From Psittacicella melopsittaci (GTDB lineage: Bacteria > Pseudomonadota > Gammaproteobacteria > Enterobacterales > Psittacicellaceae), in NCBI RefSeq assembly GCF_003585925.1, contig NZ_NRJH01000009.1:1-43557 (forward strand): 43,557 bases of DNA, written 5' to 3'. A model generated the notes under the pieces. That model made no database searches, was not told the origin of the DNA, and saw only the letters and a program-made list of their open reading frames with translations. Both the position numbers and the translations under genes were made by a program. Positions 1 to 6,480 of this stretch are shown one piece after another (position 1 is the stretch's first letter; every line of letters begins with the position of its first letter).

Positions 1-280
1 ACGTTTAGAACAAGAACGTTTAGAACAAGAACGTTTAGAACAAGAACGTTTAGAACAAGAGCGTTTAGAAAAAGAGCGTTTAGAACGAGAGCGTTTAGAA
101 CAAGAGAGTTTAGAACAAGAGCGTTTAGAACAAGAGCGTTTAGAGAAAGAGCGTAAAGCAAAAGCTTCTCAGGAAATAGATCTTAGCTTTGATGAAATAT
201 TTTCAATTAGTATTGATGATGTTTTAGATTCTTTAGCAGAACCTGAAACTAAAAAAGGAAAAAAATCTAAGAAAAAATAA
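1..280 (+). CDS. RLEQE pentapeptide-repeat protein, C-terminal fragment (5' end outside window)
   Basis: An open frame enters from the left edge; codons begin at base 2 and TAA ends at 280, giving the last 92 residues. It opens with ten pentapeptides of the form R-L-E-(Q/K/R)-E, one of them starting with Ser. This highly charged stretch with regularly spaced Leu is typical of a long single helix or coiled coil. A short acidic segment follows ([17 protein letters not shown]), then a lysine-rich tail (KKGKKSKKK) before the stop. I do not recognise the family and the part that would identify it is missing. No signal peptide, membrane segment or catalytic motif is visible in the part seen. No T-rich terminator hairpin follows directly. 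The reading frame is certain and the function unknown. It could be the tail of a larger filament, scaffold or surface protein. Confidence 0.75.
   Translation, partial: RLEQERLEQERLEQERLEQERLEKERLERERLEQESLEQERLEQERLEKERKAKASQEIDLSFDEIFSISIDDVLDSLAEPETKKGKKSKKK
2..151 (+). repeat. 15-bp tandem repeat (10 units) encoding RLEQE
   Basis: Ten consecutive 15-bp units, consensus CGTTTAGAACAAGA(A/G), encode the pentapeptide repeats of the truncated gene. The first four are almost identical in DNA and later units carry single-codon changes (AAA or CGA for CAA; AGT for CGT). The array probably extends left of the window. The unit length is a multiple of three, so gain or loss of units would keep the frame. 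Confidence 0.9.
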
Positions 281-392
281 AATTTATCTCTTTTTCATTG
301 CTCATTTTTATCTATTTGTTGTAAAATCAATAATTGAAGAGTTTAATTTATAACAATAAATAAATTCTTTACAGATTAAGATTAAATATTTT

Positions 393-444
393 TCAGGAAC
401 TTTTAGTTGTCTCTATAGATTAACCTAGAGTTAAAAATTCCTGA
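393..444. promoter_or_regulatory. Inverted repeat upstream of the ETPA-repeat gene
   Basis: The 13-nt arms at 393-405 (TCAGGAACTTTTA) and 432-444 (TAAAAATTCCTGA) pair with one mismatch. An inner pair, CTCTA at 411-415 with TAGAG at 426-430, extends the hairpin. No T-run follows, so it does not look like a simple intrinsic terminator. It ends 13 bases before the SD-like AGGA (458-461) of the next gene, which suggests an operator or leader structure. The rest of 281-467 is AT-rich and I see no convincing promoter in it. Confidence 0.5.
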
Positions 445-467
445 TTCAGTTATGACTAGGATAATCT

Positions 468-2234
468 ATGAAAAAACAGCATCTTGTATTAACTTTAACT
501 GCTTTAGCAGTATTGTCACCGTCGGTTGCTTTTGCTAATGAAAGCCCAAACAACCTGACCTTAGATAACTTTGCCAGCACATATAATTTTGCTCCTCGTA
601 ACTTACTTAATGTAAAAACAGCACCTGTATTTCCAGATCGTAATCCTCAGGTTGTTGCTGAAGGAGTAAATGTTGAACTAGGTTCAACTGATGGTTTTCA
701 GGCTTTAAAAGATGCCGTTAAATCTTTAGGAGATGGACAATTAAATCCTACTGATACTAATACAGTAACTGATCCATTAGCTCCAAATAAACAAAGCGAA
801 ACTCCTGCAGAAACTCCTGCGGAAACTCCTGCGGAAACTCCTGCGGAGACACCAGCAGAAACTCCAGCTGAAACACCTGCAGAAACACCTGCAGAAACAC
901 CTGCTGAAACACCTGCTGAAACTCCAGCTGAAACACCTGCGGAAACACCTGCTGAAACTCCAGCAGAGACACCAGCGGAAACACCTGCAGAGACACCTGC
1001 GGAAACTCCAGCAGAGACTACAACAGATACCACATCTAGTAGTCTATTAACAGGAGCAACTACTTTATTAGAAGGTTTTACTTTACCAACTAATGTAAAT
1101 CCTGTTAACGAAAACCCAGTTGTAAAAAATAATGATCAACTTGGCGTATGGCCTAATCCAGAAAACCCAGAACTTACTGAAGCTCTAAAACGTGCTGAAA
1201 TTAAAGTTGAAGGGGTTTTTGCGGATAAAGATCTAATTAGCCAAGCAGGGAAACAAGCTTTACCAGCTAACTCAGGGGAAGCTTTTGCGAATTTAGTTTA
1301 TGATTTAGCTAATCCACAAGAGTCTTTAGAGAATACTCGTAACCTCGTAGCTAAACTAGAAAAAGAAACTCTGAAAGCTAACTTAGATATTGCTGTAGAT
1401 CAATTCTTAGATAATCAAGCTGTAACTAATGACAGCTTTGCTTATACTACAGATGAAACTTCGGTTTCTAGCTTTAGAAACTATAACGTTCCAGTTTCTC
1501 CAGTTAACACCACAGGTTTTTGGCCAAACCCACTACCAAGTTTAAATAACTTCTACTTTACTTCAGGTGGTTTTGCGGTACCTGTAGCTAATGATCAAGT
1601 TAACCCTTTAGGAGCATTAATCAGAGATTATAAACCTGCTCTAATCGATGGTACATACTACCCTGATTTTGCTACTTATAATCGTGTATACGGAGTGCTT
1701 AATGTTCCACCTAAATACAGTAACCTAAACTTTACTTTCACGGTGGTACAATTAGCTCCATTTAACTACACTGAAGAAGAGTTGTTTGCTAAAGCAGCCG
1801 AAGTACATGAAACTTCAGCTTCTGATGATAGTTCGGCAACACCAGCAGAAACTCCTGCTACACCAGCAGAAACTCCGTCAGAGACACCTGCAGAGACTCC
1901 AGCTACTCCGACTGAGACTCCTGCTACTCCGTCTGAGACTCCTTCAGAGACACCTGCAGAGACACCTGCAGAGACTCCGACAACTCCAACTGAGACTCCG
2001 ACAACCCCAGCAGAGACTCCTGCAACTCCAACTGAGACTCCGACAACTCCAACTGAGACTCCGACAACTCCGTCTGAGACTCCGTCAGAAACTCCGTCTG
2101 AGACACCAGCTGAAAATCCATCAGAGACTCCGTCAGAGACACCAACTGAAACTCCGTCAGAGACTCCTGCAACTCCGGCAACACCAACAACGCCAACTAC
2201 TCCTGCAGAGACTCCAACAAATTCAGATGATTAA
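468..2234 (+). CDS. Secreted ETPA/TPTE-repeat protein, probable surface or periplasmic protein
   Basis: The product has 588 residues. The start is supported by AGGA at 458-461, six bases before ATG, and by a classical Sec signal peptide at once: MKKQ, a hydrophobic core, and cleavage probably after AFA at residue 23. Residues 24-110 are non-repetitive. Residues 111-182 are 18 uninterrupted ETPA tetrapeptides. Residues about 187-455 form a central domain with two WPNP motifs (W228 and W352) and many Tyr, Phe and Asn. Residues 457-585 form a second low-complexity tract of ETPA, TPTE, TPSE and TPAT words, ending NSDD. No cysteine, transmembrane helix, LPXTG or lipobox is seen. Pro/Thr/Glu-rich tracts of this kind usually serve as extended, acidic spacers in envelope proteins. 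I do not recognise the central domain. Strong terminator-like hairpins at 2239 and 4224 suggest the gene is transcribed separately from the transporter. Function is unknown; secretion is well supported. Confidence 0.85.
   Translation: MKKQHLVLTLTALAVLSPSVAFANESPNNLTLDNFASTYNFAPRNLLNVKTAPVFPDRNPQVVAEGVNVELGSTDGFQALKDAVKSLGDGQLNPTDTNTVTDPLAPNKQSETPAETPAETPAETPAETPAETPAETPAETPAETPAETPAETPAETPAETPAETPAETPAETPAETPAETPAETTTDTTSSSLLTGATTLLEGFTLPTNVNPVNENPVVKNNDQLGVWPNPENPELTEALKRAEIKVEGVFADKDLISQAGKQALPANSGEAFANLVYDLANPQESLENTRNLVAKLEKETLKANLDIAVDQFLDNQAVTNDSFAYTTDETSVSSFRNYNVPVSPVNTTGFWPNPLPSLNNFYFTSGGFAVPVANDQVNPLGALIRDYKPALIDGTYYPDFATYNRVYGVLNVPPKYSNLNFTFTVVQLAPFNYTEEELFAKAAEVHETSASDDSSATPAETPATPAETPSETPAETPATPTETPATPSETPSETPAETPAETPTTPTETPTTPAETPATPTETPTTPTETPTTPSETPSETPSETPAENPSETPSETPTETPSETPATPATPTTPTTPAETPTNSDD
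798..1013 (+). repeat. 12-bp tandem repeat encoding (ETPA)18
   Basis: Eighteen 12-bp units encode a perfect ETPA series. The DNA is not perfect: GAA/GAG, ACT/ACA, CCT/CCA and GCA/GCT/GCG are mixed. The tetrapeptide is therefore kept while synonymous sites have drifted. Confidence 0.93.
1836..2222 (+). repeat. Degenerate Thr/Pro/Glu/Ser repeat tract at the C-terminus
   Basis: About 129 codons made of ETPA, ETPT, ETPS, TPTE, TPAT and related words, with one ENPS. It is less regular than the first tract and includes longer word-level duplications such as ETPTTPTETPTTP. It forms the C-terminal tail of the secreted protein. Confidence 0.85.
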
Positions 2235-2238
2235 TCCT

Positions 2239-2273
2239 AAAAGAGCTACCCCATTTGAGGTAGCTCTTTTCTT
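2239..2273 (+). terminator. Rho-independent terminator after the ETPA-repeat gene
   Basis: A perfect 12-bp stem, AAAAGAGCTACC (2239-2250) with GGTAGCTCTTTT (2259-2270), has an 8-nt loop and runs into T-rich sequence. It starts five bases after the stop codon. The A-run on the left arm means it could also act on the other strand. Confidence 0.9.
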
Positions 2274-2308
2274 GTTTGCTTTGCAAAATAATGAGTTCAG
2301 TAAAACAC

Positions 2309-2401
2309 TAATTGATTAAGTTAACCAATAATAGATTAAGTTAAGCCATTAATTGTTTAGTTGATCTCTAATTGGTTAAATTGTTTAGTTGATCACTAAT
2401 T
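2309..2401. repeat. Short AT-rich direct repeats downstream of the terminator
   Basis: GATTAAGTTAA occurs at 2314 and 2334. A 22-bp sequence beginning ATTGTTTAGTTGATC occurs at 2352-2373 and 2380-2401 with one mismatch (28-bp period). No coding potential is seen. They may be decayed tandem repeats or binding-site half-repeats; their role is unknown. Confidence 0.5.
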
Positions 2402-2717
2402 ATTGGAATATCACTTAGCTGTAAGATTCTGACTTATTTTTTGAGATTTTGCTATAGGTTAATTATTTAATTTATTTTTGCCCAAAAAAAAAATATTTTT
2501 TTGCCTGAAAAATAAATTTAGATCCTATTATCAAGGGGTAATAACTAAATATAATAGGGTTTTTAACAATATTTCTTTCCCTATAAATCAACGAGTTAAG
2601 CTAAAGTACAATAATATTTTAATTTTTCTTCTTTACAAGCAAATTAATATATATTTAAATAGATATATACTCGTATCATTCTATGCACATTTTTTTGAAT
2701 TTGTTTAAGGAGAGCTT
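2402..2717 (+). other. AT-rich gene-free leader with the SD of the transporter gene
   Basis: This stretch is very A/T-rich and I see no convincing gene in it. A 76-codon TTG-started frame here looks spurious. The one clear element is AAGGAG at 2707-2712, five bases before the ATG at 2718: a strong ribosome-binding site for the transporter. No convincing -35/-10 pair was identified. Confidence 0.6.
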
Positions 2718-4187
2718 ATGGCCCTAAAACTCGGATTTAAACCTATTCCAGCGGCTATAGCTTTAGTAGTTGGCCTGCTGTTTTGGTATGTAATTCCCGT
2801 ACCTGAAGGTGTTACCGAAAACGCATGGCATCTATTAGCAATTTTTATTGCCATGATTGTTGCCATTATAGGTAACGCAATGCCCATTGGGGCTATTTCG
2901 ATTATTGCTATAGCTGTCGTTGGTTTAACTGGCGTTACAGCTCAAACTCCAAGTGCAGCAATTAACTCTGCTCTCAGCCAATTTAGCAATCCTTTAATTT
3001 GGTTAATTGGTATTTCAATTATGATCGCTCGTGGCTTACTAAAAACAGGCCTTGGAGCGCGAATTGGTTATCTCTTTATCGCCATGTGGGGTAAAAAGAC
3101 CATTGGCGTATCTTACGCTTTAGCAACTTCTGAATTAATCTTAGCTCCAGTAATGCCAAGTAACACGGCACGTGGAGGCGGGGTAATTCACCCTATTATG
3201 AAATCAATTGCTAGTAGCTATGATTCAAGTCCAGAAAAAGGAACCTCAGGGTTAATCGGACGCTATTTAGCTCTAACTAACTATCATGCTAACCCAATTA
3301 CTTCAGCAATGTTTATTACTGCTACTTCACCAAACCCATTAGTAGTAGATTTAATTGCTAAGGCAACTAACTCTTCGGTGAGTTTAAGTTGGAGTACTTG
3401 GGCGTTAGCCATGCTTTTACCTGGTGTATTATGTATTCTTCTTATGCCTCTAGTGCTCTACATAATGTATCCACCTGAAATTAAAGCTACCCCAAATGCA
3501 GTTGAGTTTGCTAAGGACAAACTCAAAGAGCTAGGTCCAATGAAACTTGATGAAAAAATCATGTTAGGAAGCTTTATTTTAATGCTTTTACTTTGGGCAG
3601 GGGTTCCAGCTTGGTTATTTGGTCCTAGTTTTGCGGTAAATGCAACAACTACTGCTTTTATCGGTCTATCGCTACTTCTCCTCACTGGGGTTTTAAGTTG
3701 GCAAGATATCCTTAATGAAAAAGCAGCTTGGGATACTATTATTTGGTTTGCAGCCTTAATTATGATGGCTACTTTCCTCAACCGTCTTGGTTTAATTGAA
3801 TGGGCGTCAATCCATATGCAAGATGGTATTGCTCATTTAGGTTTAGGATGGGTAAGTGCAAGTTTACTTTTACTTCTTGCTTATATGTATGCCCACTACT
3901 TCTTTGCTTCAACTACAGCCCACATTTCTGCAATGCTTGGAGCTTTCTTAACCGCAGGTATTGCAATTGGAGCGCCACCTATGCTCTTTAGTTTAATGAT
4001 GGCTGCAGCTTCGAGCTTAATGATGTCTTTAACTCACTATGCAACAGGTACATCCCCTGTTATCTTCTCTTCTGGCTATGTAAGTATGGCACAATGGTGG
4101 AAAGCAGGTTTTGTTGTAAGTGTAGTTAACTTACTAATTTTTATCTTTGTCGGTGGTCTGTGGTGGAAAATCCTCGGCTTCTGGTAA
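2718..4187 (+). CDS. DASS (SLC13) family anion:Na+ symporter or dicarboxylate/citrate antiporter
   Basis: The 489-residue protein is almost entirely hydrophobic, with about a dozen membrane segments, and its length is close to CitT/TtdT/YbhI-type members of the divalent anion symporter family. The first substrate- and cation-site signature is PSNTARGGG, with S148-N149-T150. The second half carries the counterpart YATGTSP (441-447), preceded by AHYFFASTTAH (392-402), typical of the CitT/YbhI branch. TATSPNPLVVDL (201-212) is a further family motif. Such proteins sit in the inner membrane and move C4-dicarboxylates, 2-oxoglutarate, citrate or tartrate, either with Na+ or in exchange for another dicarboxylate. 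The start is fixed by AAGGAG five bases upstream. Strong terminators lie before and after, so it is probably monocistronic. The substrate cannot be read from sequence alone. Family assignment is firm, mechanism less so. Confidence 0.93.
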   Translation: MALKLGFKPIPAAIALVVGLLFWYVIPVPEGVTENAWHLLAIFIAMIVAIIGNAMPIGAISIIAIAVVGLTGVTAQTPSAAINSALSQFSNPLIWLIGISIMIARGLLKTGLGARIGYLFIAMWGKKTIGVSYALATSELILAPVMPSNTARGGGVIHPIMKSIASSYDSSPEKGTSGLIGRYLALTNYHANPITSAMFITATSPNPLVVDLIAKATNSSVSLSWSTWALAMLLPGVLCILLMPLVLYIMYPPEIKATPNAVEFAKDKLKELGPMKLDEKIMLGSFILMLLLWAGVPAWLFGPSFAVNATTTAFIGLSLLLLTGVLSWQDILNEKAAWDTIIWFAALIMMATFLNRLGLIEWASIHMQDGIAHLGLGWVSASLLLLLAYMYAHYFFASTTAHISAMLGAFLTAGIAIGAPPMLFSLMMAAASSLMMSLTHYATGTSPVIFSSGYVSMAQWWKAGFVVSVVNLLIFIFVGGLWWKILGFW

Positions 4188-4223
4188 AAATATCCTTTTG
4201 TTAAATACTTTCTGATGTTATTT

Positions 4224-4264
4224 AGTCCTCTGACTTTTTTAAAGTCAGAGGACTTTTTCTTTTG
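4224..4264 (+). terminator. Strong Rho-independent terminator after the transporter gene
   Basis: A perfect 14-bp stem, AGTCCTCTGACTTT (4224-4237) with AAAGTCAGAGGACT (4241-4254), has a three-T loop and is followed by TTTTCTTTT. It separates the transporter transcript from the adhesin leader. Confidence 0.93.
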
Positions 4265-4277
4265 CTTTTTTTGCCTT

Positions 4278-4395
4278 AAAGCTAGGGAATTACTTTTGCA
4301 AAAAGCTAAGAATTTTTAGTATAAAGCTAGGAATTTACTTTTACAAAAAACTAAGAAATTGCTTTTACGATAAAGTTAAATTTTTCATTGCAAAA
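4278..4395. repeat. Degenerate 24-bp tandem repeat
   Basis: Five diverged units begin at about 4278, 4302, 4323, 4347 and 4372. Each begins AAA(G/A)(C/T)TA(A/G) followed by an A/T-rich tail such as GAATTACTTTT. Spacing is 24, 21, 24 and 25 bases. The repeat lies between the terminator and the adhesin leader and is non-coding. Its role is unknown. The remaining sequence to about 4596 is AT-rich with nothing further I can name. Confidence 0.45.
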
Positions 4396-4703
4396 ACCCT
4401 TGTTTTAAGTGTGACAAAACTCTTTAGTTATCTCTTTTTTTTCTCACCTAACAAAGAACTAAATTATGGTAAAAATTGCATTTTCCCTTGAAAAACTCAC
4501 GAGTTTTTTAGCTTCATGGCATTTAGATAAATAACCTATAATCAATAAATTAAATAAATCAATTAACAAATATAGAATAATAACTTCGTGATTTAGTATA
4601 ATAAAAGAATAAGGCTATTTTATTAATATAACTAATAACACTTTTTACAAATCTCAGAGTCATTATTCTCGAAGAATAAGTTTTTATAACTACTATTTTT
4701 TAA

Positions 4704-4748
4704 TTTATAGTTTAGTTTATTTAGGCAATTTTTTACCTAAACTATAAA
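4704..4748. promoter_or_regulatory. 12-bp perfect inverted repeat in adhesin leader
   Basis: The arms TTTATAGTTTAG (4704-4715) and CTAAACTATAAA (4737-4748) are perfectly complementary around a 21-nt loop. A different palindrome sits at the matching place in the leader of the second gene (36188-36244). There is no T-run, so this is not a simple terminator. It could be an operator or an RNA stem. Confidence 0.55.
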
Positions 4749-4987
4749 GTGACATTTGGCATACTAAAAGGCAAAGGATATATATTTAAGTTATCTCTCG
4801 ATGGATTTATTTTGGCAGAAATATCCTAAGAGACAGACTTACACCATTCCTTTATTTCTCCTCTCTTTTGTTAAGATAGGCAAATAAAAAATATTCCATT
4901 ATCACGTCTACTATTTATTATCTTACTATTTTCTTTCCTTGGTTTAATTTCACTTTTTACACGTAAAAAATAGATTAAAAAATTAGT

Positions 4988-5031
4988 AGTAATTTGTAAC
5001 TTAACAACCTTTTAGAAGATTACAAATTATT
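4988..5031 (+). promoter_or_regulatory. Start-codon stem-loop of the giant adhesin gene; no Shine-Dalgarno
   Basis: AGTAATTTGTAA (4988-4999) pairs with TTACAAATTATT (5020-5031) over 12 bp with one G-U pair and a 20-nt loop. The 3' arm touches the ATG at 5032, and one or two more pairs could include the AT of the start codon. No GGAG-like SD is found in the usual window; only a weak AGAAG lies in the loop. The same stem, with a different loop, precedes the second adhesin gene. A translation-control element is inferred. Confidence 0.6.
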
Positions 5032-6480
5032 ATGAATAAGATCTACAAATTAAAATTTAATCGCAGTACGCTTTCTCTTGAAGTAGTTTCTGAACTAGCG
5101 ACCAATTGTGCAACAGGAACTCTCAACAGCTCAGAGTCAAGAAAGCTCTTTAGCTTTAATAAAGTAAGTAAACTGCTAGGAGGCTTACTACTTACCATGC
5201 CTCTAGGAACTGCTTATGCAAGTTCTTTTGCAGATGCTACTATTATTAATGGTCAGGTTGAAATTGTTACTAAGGACTTAGTAACTACCATTACTAACAG
5301 TAATGGTGCGATTATCGAATGGCAAAAATTTAACATAGGCAGTAATGAATTAGTTAGATTTATCCAAGAAAGCTCCAATTCTGCAGTACTTAACCGAGTG
5401 CTGGGCGGTAGCGTGTCTCAAATTCTCGGTACCTTAGAGTCAAACGGTAAAGTATTTATCGTTAACCCAGCAGGTATTGTTTTTGGAGCAAATTCGGTAG
5501 TAAACGTGCAATCTTTAGTTGCTTCAACGCTAGATATTAGCAATGACGACTTTATTAACGGCAACTACGTATTTAATCAAGAAAAAGACCAAGCAATTGC
5601 AAGTGTCCTTAACCAAGGGGTTATTAAAGTAAAAGATGACGGTACTTTAGCTCTGGTTGGGGGTAAAGTAGTAAACACAGGTGTACTTGAAGCAAAAAAC
5701 GGTACTGTTTACTTACTTGCAGGGCAATCAATTACCATTCAAGATTTAGACAATCCATTAATTTCTTACAAGGTTACTGCGGATAACAAAGCGGTTAACC
5801 TCGGGGAAATTGTCTCTAAACGTGCCTATTTACTGGCAAATAAAGTGGCTGTAGGTTACACTACCGCTAGCCCTTTTACGGACTTAATTTCTTCCCAAGA
5901 CTCAGCTCGTAAAGCAACTATTACCGCAAACGGTGAAGTAGTACTTTATGGAGCTTCCGAGTCAGATACTCTCCTTAATACTAATTTAAACGATAGCCAA
6001 ATTGCTGCTCAAACGACCAACCAAACTGGAGCAGTAGTTCTTACAGGCACTATTAATGCTTCCAATGCCACTGGCAAGGGAGGCAATGTTAGCGTGCTTG
6101 GAGATATGGTTTACTTAGGTAGTCCTGCGGTTATTGATGCCTCAGGTAAACAAGGTGGACAAGTGTATCTTGGTGGTGATGATAAAGGTGCAGGGGAGAA
6201 AAAACTTGCAGCTAGAACTGTAGTACAAAATGGGGTAGAACTAAACGTTTCAGGTACAGAGCAAGATGCAGGTAAGATCATTGCTTGGGGTAATATTGCC
6301 TATTACGATGGTTCCTATGCAGCTACTTCAGTATATGGGGATGGTGGTCTAGTAGAAACATCTGGTTCTACTTTAGACTTAGCACCAGATCTCTATGTAG
6401 ATACGCGTTCTAAATATGGGAATACAGGTAACTGGTTACTTGACCCTAACTCTATGGTTATTATAAACGATACGCCAAAT
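5032..6480 (+). other. Extended signal peptide, TPS domain and presumed pro-piece of the giant adhesin
   Basis: Codons 1-63 encode the extended signal peptide, including the conserved early block and C26. Codons 64 to about 480 encode the secretion domain recognised by TpsB partners. The usual NPNG motif reads NPAG here, and the paralogue has the same change. This segment has more Glu, Asp, Lys, Trp and Tyr than the passenger, with W98, W419 and W468. By comparison with HMW1, processing may occur near residues 438-446 (GGLVETSG). It is almost identical to codons 1-480 of the second adhesin gene. Confidence 0.85.

Larger units (their letters stand above)
4597..5031 (+). promoter_or_regulatory. 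Putative promoter and long structured leader of the giant adhesin gene
   Basis: TATAAT at 4597-4602 lies in TATAATAAAAGAATAAGGC, which recurs almost exactly at 36091 upstream of the second adhesin gene. The box-to-ATG distance is 435 here and 423 there. Other shared pieces are an ATCTC(A/T)GAGT word, TTTTATAACTACTA (4682 and 36165) and GGCAGAA. A short palindrome TTATTCT-CGA-AGAATAA lies at 4663-4679. No good -35 box is seen, so the start of transcription is inferred only. The long conserved spacing suggests an untranslated leader of more than 400 nt. Confidence 0.45.

Noticed and set aside
698..1033. Minus-strand frames reading GVSA or FLQV repeats opposite the ETPA tract
   Set aside because: They are simple complements of the 12-bp repeat, without start context.
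1786..2319. 177-codon overlapping frame (+ strand) rich in Leu/Arg/Gln
   Set aside because: It is a frame-shifted reading of the Thr/Pro/Glu repeat tract; the real frame has a signal peptide and ends at a terminator.
2478..2708. 76-codon TTG-started frame before the transporter
   Set aside because: It lies in very A/T-rich DNA, has no SD, Lys/Asn/Ile/Phe-heavy composition and no recognisable motif.
4407..4428. Possible CRP site (AAGTGTGACAAAACTCT)
   Set aside because: Only the TGTGA half fits; the other half does not resemble TCACA.
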